Part shown: piece by piece, positions 35,158 to 44,775 of the stretch | Numbering within the stretch: position 1 is the first letter of the stretch | Layout: the number at the start of each line of letters is the position of its first letter | From: Lactarius indigo | Lineage: Eukaryota > Basidiomycota > Agaricomycetes > Russulales > Russulaceae | NCBI GenBank assembly: GCA_025766275.1 | Contig: JAFKAC010000210.1 | Coordinates: 1-64,000 of the forward strand | DNA: 64,000 nt | Direction: 5' to 3' | Notes under the pieces: model-generated | Databases searched by the model: none | The model's input: only the letters and a program-made list of their open reading frames with translations | What the model was told of the DNA's origin: nothing | Made by a program: the position numbers and the translations under genes

Positions 35158-35546
35158 AGAAAGAAAAAGGAGCACAAAGGAAAACGAATACCAAACAGTG
35201 GACTCTGGTAGCAGAACAGTGAGCACCCTCCCCGCCACACACACTTAAACCATTAATCCCTCGCTGCAGCTGCCCAACCAAAAGACCACCCCCCCCGCAG
35301 AGGTAAGTCCACCTCCGAATGATGCCACACGAGACCCCTCCCGATACAGGCCCAGGTATAGAGCAACCTCCCGTCACTATCGGAAAAAGCTGACATACGT
35401 TCCAAACTAGCTACACGCCACCAATGTAGGCCATGTAACTAACGCTGAGAATGCCCCCTCCAGGACAAGGGCCCCCCCTGCCTTTTCCGAGTTAAAAGGA
35501 ATCAACACCGCGCTCATCCCCCCCACCCACCAGGTTCCTAAGCTCG

Positions 35547-37181
35547 TTGATGAACCCCACTGACTACTCCCCCCTTGCCCCAGACATCGCCGCGATGGAG
35601 CCCGCCTCTGAGCCCATAGCTAGGGAAAAGTCAACAACGACAGCCCGTGTAGCCCTATCCAGTGGGCCAGCTGCAGGCGCAGCAGAAGCTCGTAATAAGG
35701 GAAAGAAGAAACGTAACAGTAAGCCACCATCCCTATGCACCCCGAGCGAACCTGACCTCCCAAGAGAAAACCTCCCCCAGGTCGACGAGCACAGGGCAGC
35801 TCCAAGCACGGGAAACACAACCGCCCCCCCATCCCCTCCACCGACCACCCCCGTCACCCCTGCGGCCCCAATGCCACTAAACACCCCACCTATGACGCAG
35901 CCAGGGCTCGCCGCGCCGTACCCCCAGTCCGACCCGGGTGCAACTCCCCCCCAAATCGTAATCCCTCCACACCTAACTGGGAAATCCCCGTCTCCTCCGG
36001 CCTCCCCAACACCGCACCCAAGGACAGCTGCCAACACTCCCAGGCCATCACTCGACACCCTCCAAGACATCGACATGCTACCGGCCCTCCCCCTCCCACG
36101 CTTTGACTCACCCTCAACCCCCACCCAGAACGTGCTGGGAATACACACGCAGCCAGCTGAGACAACACCCATCCTAAAATTATCAACCATCTCAGCACGT
36201 CTCGAAGAGGTGGAAAACGACAATCTAGGCCGGGCTGGCAGAACCCAAGCGAGAAGCGCTCTGGACAAATACACTCCCGGCCCCATGCCCCTGATCCAGG
36301 ACAGCCACCCCACTGCGCCCTTTGACAATATCGACCTCAAGCTCGTGAAAGAGTGGGAAGGCCACCCAGGTGAAAAGCTGATCGCAGTCCCCTTCGACAC
36401 CGAAGCCAGGGACTCAAAATCCCATGAATACATCAGAGCCAAAATACTGACTGCAGTCGCTGAAATAACGAACGCACAAGAAGCCAGCGTGGCGGCTCCG
36501 AAGCTAAAGATACCCTCAAACCTCCCCACTTCCTTCCTTGTATACAACATCACCGCGGAACAGGCGGAGACTCTCCTCCGCCGAAGGGTATGGTCCTCCC
36601 GTGCTATCACCTTTAGAGTTACGCACTTCGCTCCCACCTGCCCAACCTTCCTGTTCGCGCTTAGAGGCTTCATAACCACCTCGATGAAAGATGTATTCCC
36701 CATCGTCAAACAGGTCTGGGAGAGCGAAGCCACTAAGGCCTTCGCCACCCAACTAACAAACGCGGTCCCGGCAAGCGAGAGGGACAGAGTCACCCTCGAG
36801 ATCGACCACCTACTGACCTCGATGAACCTGGCTAGGCTAGACATAAAAGAAGCAGGTAATACTCTCAACCCCCGCTTTAACATATATGCCGACAGCAGCC
36901 AAATCTCCCATGACGAAATATGGAGAAGGTTAAAAGACTTCCTCATAGATCAACCCTACTCCTCCTCAATGCAAGGACGAGGCACCCCGCAAAAAATCCC
37001 CTACGTCTGTACGTGCTGCCATGGCTCCGATCACCCAAGGGGGCTATGCCCCTTCCCAAGCGTAACAGGGTGGAACGGCCCGACTAGAGAGACGGAAGGT
37101 GACCCCCCAAAGCGCAGGAATGGGGGCTTCTTTGGTGCGAACCAACGCCCCCAAAACCCGAGATTCCCATTCCGTACTTAA
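35547..37181 (+). CDS. LINE ORF1 protein with CCHC zinc knuckle
   Basis: The ORF has 544 codons and is uninterrupted. The first ~200 residues are Pro/Thr/Ala-rich and probably disordered. A folded middle (about residues 260-470) contains LKLVKEWEGHPGEKLIAVPF, FLVYNITAEQAETLLRRRVW and an RNA-recognition-like alternation of strands and helices. Near the C-terminus there is an exact C-X2-C-X4-H-X4-C knuckle (Cys488, Cys491, His496, Cys501). ORF1 proteins of LINEs coat the element RNA and act as chaperones. The ORF2 start lies about 100 bp downstream, so ORF2 is presumably reached by reinitiation or a similar route. A long open frame on the opposite strand reflects base composition, not a second gene. 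Confidence 0.9.
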   Translation: MMNPTDYSPLAPDIAAMEPASEPIAREKSTTTARVALSSGPAAGAAEARNKGKKKRNSKPPSLCTPSEPDLPRENLPQVDEHRAAPSTGNTTAPPSPPPTTPVTPAAPMPLNTPPMTQPGLAAPYPQSDPGATPPQIVIPPHLTGKSPSPPASPTPHPRTAANTPRPSLDTLQDIDMLPALPLPRFDSPSTPTQNVLGIHTQPAETTPILKLSTISARLEEVENDNLGRAGRTQARSALDKYTPGPMPLIQDSHPTAPFDNIDLKLVKEWEGHPGEKLIAVPFDTEARDSKSHEYIRAKILTAVAEITNAQEASVAAPKLKIPSNLPTSFLVYNITAEQAETLLRRRVWSSRAITFRVTHFAPTCPTFLFALRGFITTSMKDVFPIVKQVWESEATKAFATQLTNAVPASERDRVTLEIDHLLTSMNLARLDIKEAGNTLNPRFNIYADSSQISHDEIWRRLKDFLIDQPYSSSMQGRGTPQKIPYVCTCCHGSDHPRGLCPFPSVTGWNGPTRETEGDPPKRRNGGFFGANQRPQNPRFPFRT

Positions 37182-37283
37182 GATACTCGTAAGAACCGTC
37201 TGTAGCACCTTAGACACAAAACTGGAACCTATCCAGAACAGTACCTAGAACGTAACAAACGCCCGTCAAAATGTATATATACC

Positions 37284-40200
37284 ATGAAAAAACGCCCCTA
37301 CTCAACAATGTTACGAGTTTCCCCCCCACCTCAGGCTGATGTCCGCCCTCCTAGCCAGAGGAATGTCCGCGAGTCACGCGCCTACGGTGCACCCCTTGGT
37401 ACCCACCGGTATCCCCCCACACAAGGGGCTGTTGAGAACGTTAACCATAGACCAAAGAACCAAAACATAAAAGCGAACGTTAAAGTGGCATCGCTGAACA
37501 TGAACGGATTTGCAGCACCAGCGAGAAACATGTCAGGAATCGAGAAATGGTCCGCAATATACCAAGCAATCAACAAAAACAAGATCGCGATCCTCGCACT
37601 ACAGGAAACCCACCTAGACAACGACCTTCTGCACTCAGTCCACGAATGCTTCGGGAAAAGGCTGACCGTAATAAACTCCAAACTCCCGAATAACCCCCGG
37701 ATGTCTGCCGGAGTTGCCTTTGTAATAAATAGGTCCCTAATCGCTCCGAAAGACCTGATCTCATGCGACCTCATTGAGGGGAGAGCACTGGCCATTAAGT
37801 TCAAATGGCACGACAACGACGAAATAGTGCTAATCAACGTGTACGCACCGAACGATAAGAGTGAACACCCAGACTTCTGGGAGCAAGTCGACTCAAAGAG
37901 GCGCTCAAAAGGGCTGAGACGCCCAGACTTCATGCTAGGCGACTTTAACCTAACAGAAGATCAGATCGACAGAGCCCCAGCGCACCACGACAACACCGCG
38001 GCAATCGCAAGCCTACGGAACATCAGACAGTGCCTCGACCTTCAAGATTCGTGGCGCCATACCTTCCCACACGACCGAACATTCACGTATCGGGCGATGG
38101 CCAACGGCCAACAAATAAAATCGAGGATAGACAGAATATACACCTCGAGTGAAGCGGCAAAAACAACCTTCGAGTGGTGCCACCAACAGACACCAGTCCC
38201 GACAGACCACTGGATGGTCTCGGTAAGGTACGCACCGACAAATGCCCCCTACATAGGCTCGGGACGATGGACCGTCCAGACCACCGAACTAAAAAACGAG
38301 GACATGATGGCCCCCATTGTCAAACGGGGGAAAACTCTCCAATCCGATCTACGCAGGCTGAGGAGGGAGGATATCCCGCGCGAAACAGAAAACCCACAGA
38401 CGCTCTGGGACAACTTCAAAAAGGACACCAAAATATCAGCGAAGAAACACTGCAAGGAATCACGTAGGAAGATTACCAAGAAAATGAGAGCCATCGAAAA
38501 AGACAGGAAAAGCCTGGCCAACAACCCGGAGCTCGACACGGATGATACGATGAGGACAAACGAAGCTTACCTAGCTAATGAACTCGCACACCTCGAAAGG
38601 ACCCAAACAACCGATAAGCAAAACCACACGAGAGCAATAATCGCGAACCACGGAGAAGTCCTGGGAGGTATATGGTCAGCAATGAACAAAGATCGGAAAC
38701 CAAGGGACCTGATCCACATGCTACAAATCCCCGACTCCACCCCCATCAGATACGAACGCGATTCAAGGAGAATGGCAAAGTTGGCCAGGGACTTCCACGA
38801 CAACCTCCAAAATAAAGACATCTCCCTAGAAGACAATAACCCGGAATACGCCAAGAAAGTCGCGGAATCCCTCGGAGAGGTCCCTGAAGCGCAGCACCTG
38901 TCAGAAGCGGAAATACTCCGAACAGACTGGTCTCCCTCCTACGTACAGGTGTGGCAGGCGCTAAGACTGGCGAAAAATGGCACCGCGTCTGGCCTAGACG
39001 GCTGCCCTTACGAGCTGTGGAAAGAGCTAAACGCCCTCTTTGATATCGCAGAGAAAGAGGGGGTAGAAGGATTCGATATAATTGGCGTCCTCACGGAAGT
39101 CTTCACGGACATCCAGATATACGGCGTAGACAGCAGAACAGACTTCGCCCACGGCTGGATGTGCCCGATATACAAGAAAAAAGACCGGTCCGACATCGGC
39201 AACTATAGGCCGATAACCCTACTCAACACGGACTACAAGCTGCTTACGAAAGTTATGGCCCTCCAATTAGTACAGCCAATACACAAACTGATCCACCCGG
39301 ACCAAGCCGGGTTCATCCCCAAACGGTCCATCTTCAATCATATAAGACTCACAAAGGCGATAATCAACTATGCGGAGGTAATGGAAGAAGACGGCACGAT
39401 CATAGCTCTAGACCAAGAGAAAGCCTACGACAAAATAAGGCATGACTACCTATGGAAAACGATGGAGAACGCGAACATCCCCGAAGAATTCATAGCCACA
39501 GTTAAATCCTTATACAAAAACGCACACACCCAAGTAGCCATAAACGGCGTCCTAAGCGACCCCTTCCAAGTCAAAAGGGGAGTACGACAAGGCGACCCAC
39601 TCTCATGCCTACTATTCGACCTGGCAATAGAACCCCTGGCGTGCAAGCTGAGGAACTGCGCCGAGCTCAGAGGCCTAGATATCCCCGGCACGGAGGAAAA
39701 ACTATTAGTGAATCTGTTTGCGGACGACACCATCCTCTACCTGAACAAAAACGACCGTTTCGACCAAGTCGAACTAATCCTGAAAGAGTGGTGCGAAGCC
39801 TCAGGCGCGAAGTTTAACATAGAGAAAACAGAGATAATACCAATTGGCACAGCGGCCCACAGACTCGAAATCTTGGCGAGGAGGAAAGTCCACCCACTGG
39901 ACGAAACGGTACTCGACGAACGCATCCACATCGCAAAAGATGGCGAAGCAGTCCGATCCCTAGGTGCATGGGTGGGGAACCACGCAAGCGACCTCACCCC
40001 CTGGGAAATAACCCTGGACAAAATTAGGAAAAAACTAGAGTTGTGGGGAAGAACGCACCCAACGATCTACGGAAAAAGGCTAATCATACAGGCGGTGATA
40101 GGCGGCCACACTCAATTCCTAACAATGGCACAGGGAATGCCTGCCCACATAGCAGAAGCCCTAACTAAAATGATAAGAGACTTCATATGGGACGGCGGTG

Positions 40201-42368
40201 TGTCCCCGAGGATAGCCCTAGAATCCCTCTACAAACCTTTAGACGAAGGGGGCCTAAACCTCCTAGACATAAACGCGCGGAACGACGCAATAGAAATAAT
40301 ATGGCTGAAGTCCTACCTCAACCTGTCGCCAACAAGACCAATATGGGCAACGGTCACCGACATCCTTATAAACGCAGCTGCCCCACCCGGAACCTCAGCG
40401 ATAGCGAGAGTGAACATGTACATCCAAACTTGGGATGCCCCTACCCAAGGACCCCGAGCGGCGACCCTAGGAGAAGACATAATACGAATGATCAAAACGG
40501 CAAAGAAGTACAAGACGAACCTGGCAGCCATAAGATTATCCCCAGCCCTAAGGGCGAAACTCCCGGCCTGGTACCACCCAGGCGCCGCCCCCCGCCCACT
40601 CACGAGCGTGGCCGCAAAATGCCTACTAAGCTGCCACTCGGTCAAAACCATCGCCGACCTGATCAAGCTAGCCCGCAAAATCAGAAACAACGATGCCACA
40701 AAACACGCACCCTCCCAAGCGTGCATATGCATCGACTGCGTCCGAGACCGAATGGCGGGGTGCAGGAATCCCCACGCATGTGCGACAGAAGCCCTGACGC
40801 GGATCAATGACATCACCCCCAAGTATAACCCAACCGCGATCGAGAGCCACGACGATCTCTCCCTCACGCCCAACCGCAAAGCGAAGAGCAAGCAAGCCCA
40901 TGAAGAGGATGAAGAGATCCTCTTCGACCCATCCATCACCTGCAAGGAAGGTATTGAAGAGTGCTTCCGCATCTTCACCGACCCGGGAAGGATCACGATG
41001 ACCCCAGCGTGTCGGCAACTTACCAGAGGCAGGGCCCTCAACCACCTAAAAACCGAAGTCTACACAGATGGCTCATGTATGAACAACGGAAAACAGGACG
41101 CGAGGTGCGGAAGTGGCATCTGGATAGACGAAGGCCACCCCCTAAACCGAGCCTTGAAAGTCCCAGGACCTCGACAGTCGAACCAAGTAGGAGAACTAGC
41201 TGCTGTCATAGCCGCATCGCAGTCCATCCCTAACTACGGCCAACTAACGATAATAACGGACTCAAAATATGTAATCGAGGGACTCACCTTACACCTCCAA
41301 GCCTGGGAGGACAGAGGCTGGATAGGGATCAAGAACAGAGACATGTTCAAACGCGCGGCCTACCTCCTGAAACGAAGAACGGCCCCGACCTCCTTCAAAT
41401 GGGTTAAGGGCCACCGGGGAAACCTAGGAAACGAAGAGAGCGACAGGCTGGCAAAAGAGGGTGCGGACAAAGACCAGGAGGACGAACTCACCCTCTACAT
41501 ACCGGACGCATTCAACCTCCAGGGTGCCAAGCTGGCGACCCTAACCCAAGCAATCGCCTACAGGGGCATCCGCGAGTGTCGAACAGCCCCAAACCGGCCA
41601 TCCACAAACCGGAACATGGATACGACAAGAGAAGCAATCAAAATCTACACAGGATGCTATGAAACCAACGAAACGATCTGGAAAAGCCTCAGGAAACGTA
41701 CCATCCGAACCAGAGTCCAACAATTCCTCTTCAAGGCGATGCACAGCACCCCGATGATTGGAGACGTCTGGTTCAACATCCCCGGTTACGAACAAAGAGG
41801 AACGTGCACCAACTGCGATACCACCGAAACCATGGAACACATCCTCCTGGCGTGCAGCGCACAACCGGTAAGAATTGCGTGGGACCTAGCAAAGAACCTG
41901 TGGCCCCACGAGCATCTGCCGTGGCCAACGCTAAGCCTGGGAATAATCCTAGGGAGCGGCTGCCTCTCACCTAAAGGTGCACCCCAGAACGACCAAGCGG
42001 GAGAAGTGGAAGGGGCGCAAATGAAACAAAGAGGGGCAACGAGACTCCTGCAGATAACGATCTCGGAAACGGCCCACCTCATATGGGTCTTGAGATGCGA
42101 AAGAGTGATCCAAAACCTACAACACTCCCCGAGGGAAATCAAAGCGCGCTGGCTCAAGGCCATGAACCGAAGACTAACCGACGACAAGATAACGGCCACC
42201 AAGATCAAACGAAAAAGAGCCTTTACCCAGCTCGTGGAGGCGACCTGGGAGGACGCGCTGAAGAAGTCCTCTGATCTGCCGGATAGGTGGATATCAAATC
42301 GTGAGGTTTTAGTGGGTAGGAGTGCACACCGGACCCAGGCCGCCAACGGCGACGATCACGTGCACTGA
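37284..42368 (+). CDS. LINE ORF2: AP-endonuclease, reverse transcriptase, RNase H
   Basis: The ORF has 1694 codons without interruption. The endonuclease domain shows VASLNMNGF, LALQETH (Glu108), GDFNLTEDQ (Asp220), SRIDRIY (280-286) and TDHWMVSV (Asp308, His309), the APE-type active site. The reverse transcriptase has NYRPITLLNTDYKLL, DQAGFIPKRSIFNHI, IIALDQEKAYDKI, GVRQGDPLSCLLFDLAIEPL and LFADDTILYL with the catalytic FADD at residues 812-815. RNase H has YTDGSC (Asp1262), NQVGELAAVIAA, IITDSKYVIEG and GNEESDRLAKEGAD, completing the D-E-D-D set. A C-terminal zf-RVT-like cluster (CTNCDTTETMEHILLAC) starts near residue 1506. All catalytic residues are present, so the protein should be able to nick the target and copy its RNA. 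Confidence 0.96.
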   Translation: MKKRPYSTMLRVSPPPQADVRPPSQRNVRESRAYGAPLGTHRYPPTQGAVENVNHRPKNQNIKANVKVASLNMNGFAAPARNMSGIEKWSAIYQAINKNKIAILALQETHLDNDLLHSVHECFGKRLTVINSKLPNNPRMSAGVAFVINRSLIAPKDLISCDLIEGRALAIKFKWHDNDEIVLINVYAPNDKSEHPDFWEQVDSKRRSKGLRRPDFMLGDFNLTEDQIDRAPAHHDNTAAIASLRNIRQCLDLQDSWRHTFPHDRTFTYRAMANGQQIKSRIDRIYTSSEAAKTTFEWCHQQTPVPTDHWMVSVRYAPTNAPYIGSGRWTVQTTELKNEDMMAPIVKRGKTLQSDLRRLRREDIPRETENPQTLWDNFKKDTKISAKKHCKESRRKITKKMRAIEKDRKSLANNPELDTDDTMRTNEAYLANELAHLERTQTTDKQNHTRAIIANHGEVLGGIWSAMNKDRKPRDLIHMLQIPDSTPIRYERDSRRMAKLARDFHDNLQNKDISLEDNNPEYAKKVAESLGEVPEAQHLSEAEILRTDWSPSYVQVWQALRLAKNGTASGLDGCPYELWKELNALFDIAEKEGVEGFDIIGVLTEVFTDIQIYGVDSRTDFAHGWMCPIYKKKDRSDIGNYRPITLLNTDYKLLTKVMALQLVQPIHKLIHPDQAGFIPKRSIFNHIRLTKAIINYAEVMEEDGTIIALDQEKAYDKIRHDYLWKTMENANIPEEFIATVKSLYKNAHTQVAINGVLSDPFQVKRGVRQGDPLSCLLFDLAIEPLACKLRNCAELRGLDIPGTEEKLLVNLFADDTILYLNKNDRFDQVELILKEWCEASGAKFNIEKTEIIPIGTAAHRLEILARRKVHPLDETVLDERIHIAKDGEAVRSLGAWVGNHASDLTPWEITLDKIRKKLELWGRTHPTIYGKRLIIQAVIGGHTQFLTMAQGMPAHIAEALTKMIRDFIWDGGVSPRIALESLYKPLDEGGLNLLDINARNDAIEIIWLKSYLNLSPTRPIWATVTDILINAAAPPGTSAIARVNMYIQTWDAPTQGPRAATLGEDIIRMIKTAKKYKTNLAAIRLSPALRAKLPAWYHPGAAPRPLTSVAAKCLLSCHSVKTIADLIKLARKIRNNDATKHAPSQACICIDCVRDRMAGCRNPHACATEALTRINDITPKYNPTAIESHDDLSLTPNRKAKSKQAHEEDEEILFDPSITCKEGIEECFRIFTDPGRITMTPACRQLTRGRALNHLKTEVYTDGSCMNNGKQDARCGSGIWIDEGHPLNRALKVPGPRQSNQVGELAAVIAASQSIPNYGQLTIITDSKYVIEGLTLHLQAWEDRGWIGIKNRDMFKRAAYLLKRRTAPTSFKWVKGHRGNLGNEESDRLAKEGADKDQEDELTLYIPDAFNLQGAKLATLTQAIAYRGIRECRTAPNRPSTNRNMDTTREAIKIYTGCYETNETIWKSLRKRTIRTRVQQFLFKAMHSTPMIGDVWFNIPGYEQRGTCTNCDTTETMEHILLACSAQPVRIAWDLAKNLWPHEHLPWPTLSLGIILGSGCLSPKGAPQNDQAGEVEGAQMKQRGATRLLQITISETAHLIWVLRCERVIQNLQHSPREIKARWLKAMNRRLTDDKITATKIKRKRAFTQLVEATWEDALKKSSDLPDRWISNREVLVGRSAHRTQAANGDDHVH

Positions 42369-42554
42369 GTCCCACACTACCCCTACACCAGGGGTGTACA
42401 TTAATTCGTATTTTCCCTCACATCTGGGCCCCGGCCCGGCTTCCGCGCGTTAGGTAGGGTTGATACCTACAATCTCCCGCTGCCTAACACCTAGATACGG
42501 AAACTTCCTACTTTAGCCTAGCTAGTATGAGGTTTCCTAATATAGAGCGCCCTC

Positions 42555-42594
<40 letters not shown>

Positions 42595-42598
<4 letters not shown>

Positions 42599-42613
42599 TG
42601 CGCCGGGCTGATG
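42595..42613 (+). repeat. Target-site duplication, right copy
   Basis: This exactly matches 34540-34558. Its first two A residues merge with the poly(A) tail, so the true duplication may be 17 to 19 bp. Confidence 0.93.
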
Positions 42614-43210
42614 AAGCAAAGACCTAGCTTCGCCAAAGGCTACCCCGCCGGAATCTCGAAGGAATGCAGTGCCCTCCGAGCTATCATGTGCGAACCAAGC
42701 CCACGATAGTGGAAAGACAATTGGGTCATGAGTGTATGAGCCCTTGCTACTCAAAAAGCACAACCTTTGACTAGAAACCTTTCGGGTGTTATTTGTGTCA
42801 TTTATGGTTCTCATCTTCACATGAGAGCCCTTGCAAGGATGAGAAGTAGCGCAGGGAAGGCTATCACTCAACCGTGGCACTGGCACGTCAGATTTAGGGC
42901 AGAGGGAGCGAGAGCTTGGGCATGAGTGAGAGAATCAACCCTGAGTCACGGGTACAGTGCAGGCCAGGTGTCAGCTTCTGCAACACACAGCATGATCTGT
43001 GTCAATCACTTCCTTACAAAGCGTAGATGAAAGGGTTCGAGGTTTCCGGGGTGTTGTAACTGCTAACTAATTCGTATCATCGGTGATGATGCGGCAGTTT
43101 GCCCGGCCGATCGGTGAGTTTCGGTGTGACATGTCGGAACGCGCTACGTCACGCGTCCGTGACTCTCCACTCTCCGTATCGCCAAGCGCAGCTGCAAGTT
43201 TTTCGTCATT
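42614..43210. other. Flank between the LINE and RFC5
   Basis: No complete gene is seen. A minus-strand frame running up to the insertion site (about 42614-42720; GTAFLRDSGGVAFGEARSLL) is mildly protein-like and may be part of the sequence split by the LINE. The RFC5 promoter should lie near 43000-43210. Confidence 0.4.
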
Positions 43211-44775
43211 ATGCTTTGGGTTGACGATGTCCGTAACTTTGGTATACTCTCCTGGATATGACTATCTAAGGTTATCTTTTCCAGTATCGACCAAAAACCC
43301 TTGATGGACTCCATTATCACGTCGGATTATCGCAGCGCTTGAAGTCCTTGGTATGTGGCCCAAGGTTTCTGACACGTATCAGACTGATGACCTTGGAAGG
43401 CCGCCTCTGGGGACTTTCCCCACATGCTATTCTACGGGCCATCAGGTGCCGGAAAGAAAACGCGTATTGCTGCTACGTTGAATGAGCTATTTGGTAGTGG
43501 GGTGGAACGGGTAAGTGGTCCCCTCTTGTGATGCACTGCGTATTCTGAAGATACGGGCTTCTTCTGTAGTTAAAGATTGATCAAAGAGTTTTTCTTACGC
43601 CCTCGCGGAAAAAGTTAGATGTCAACGTTGTGCAGAGTAACTATCACATCGAGTTGACTCCAAGGTCCGCCTCACCTAAGCACATGGGTATTTCGCTTCA
43701 GCACATTTACGGGCCCTCCTTCCAGCGAAGTGGGGAACTACGACAGAGTCGTGATCCAAGAAATCATCAAAGAGATTGCGCAAACCCAACAGGTGGACGT
43801 GAGTGCGAAGCACAGGTTCAAAGGTATTTCTCGGCTTTTTCACTATTCTCAACCGGGCTATATCACAGTAATAGTGGTCGTCATAAATGAGGCCGACTCC
43901 CTATCACGAGATGCACAGGCTGCACTGCGGCGGACCATGGAGAAATACATGTCCAACCTACGCATTATACTCTGCGCCAACAGCACTTCTCGACTAATTG
44001 CACCAATCAAGAGTCGTTGTTTGTTAATACGCGTCGCCGCACCCAACCACGAGGAGATGCTTACAGTGCTCAATCATGTTGCCAAGCGAGCAGGAGCGGG
44101 CTCATTACCCGAAGATAGAGCCGATGAAATCATCTCGGACGCGAACGGCAATATGAGGAAGGCAATATTGGTATTCGAGGCGATGAAAATGCAGTCGTAT
44201 GTTGTCACTTGTCACTGCTCAAACGAGGATGGCTAATGGGATCTGGACGTAGGCCTGACTTGTCAAGCTCACTGGCGATCGCCAAGCCTGACTGGGAGAC
44301 GTATTGTTACAAGGTCGGCGACATGATCATCCAGGAACAGACGCCACAACGGGTTATGGAAGTGCGAACAAAACTATACGAGTTGCTGAGCCATTGTATA
44401 CCACCCACAATCATATTGAAGGTGAAAAGCCCCTTTATGTCCTGTTCTTTCTCTTACAGCCAGTTAGACGATCGCGGATCGCGTGGTGCAGAAAGTAGAT
44501 GAAAGTCTCAAGGCTGACATCATGCACTGGGCAGCTATCTATGTATGGCATCCCCTTCGTAGAAGTGGTCCACTTTTCTTACTCTGCACGATAGGAAAAT
44601 CGCATGCGCATCGGTAATAAAAAGATATATCACTTGGAAGCTTGGGTGGTCAAGGTCATGTCCTTATACAAGGTCAGTTCGTGCTAGCCCTTCTCAGCTG
44701 AGAACTGATTCTGACTGTAAACAAAAGCAATTCTTTTTAGGCATCGAGCTTGGCGATTTTGACGACTTCATGTGA
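43211..44775 (+). CDS. RFC5: Replication factor C subunit 5 (RFC3 in human)
   Basis: RFC loads the PCNA clamp on DNA; this small subunit lacks strong ATPase activity. ATG 43211 gives MLWVDD, and after a ~56-bp intron [22 protein letters not shown]. Exons then encode [20 protein letters not shown], the variant Walker A of this subunit with KKT, and [20 protein letters not shown]. Next are [49 protein letters not shown] (variant Walker B with NEAD) and [19 protein letters not shown], with the SRC motif. The C-terminal collar part is present. Using the acceptor ...AACAAAAG, the last exon reads [15 protein letters not shown] in phase and ends at TGA 44773-44775, matching the usual end of the family. 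Confidence 0.93.

Larger units (their letters stand above)
34559..42594 (+). mobile_element. Full-length non-LTR retrotransposon (LINE), Tad1-like
   Basis: The element is about 8.0 kb, flanked by a 19-bp target-site duplication and ending in an uninterrupted A tract (42556 to about 42596). It has a long 5' region, an ORF1 with a zinc knuckle and an ORF2 with endonuclease, reverse transcriptase, RNase H and a C-terminal Cys/His cluster. This order, with RNase H and a CCHC ORF1, fits the Tad1 clade of fungal LINEs. Both ORFs are open and the duplication is perfect, so insertion is recent and the copy may still be able to move. There are no long terminal repeats. Its A/C-rich sense strand differs sharply in composition from the neighbouring genes. 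Confidence 0.95.

Noticed and set aside
35564..36946. 460-codon open frame on the minus strand
   Set aside because: It is the exact antisense of LINE ORF1, whose C-rich codons remove antisense stops. It has no motif and no start context of its own.
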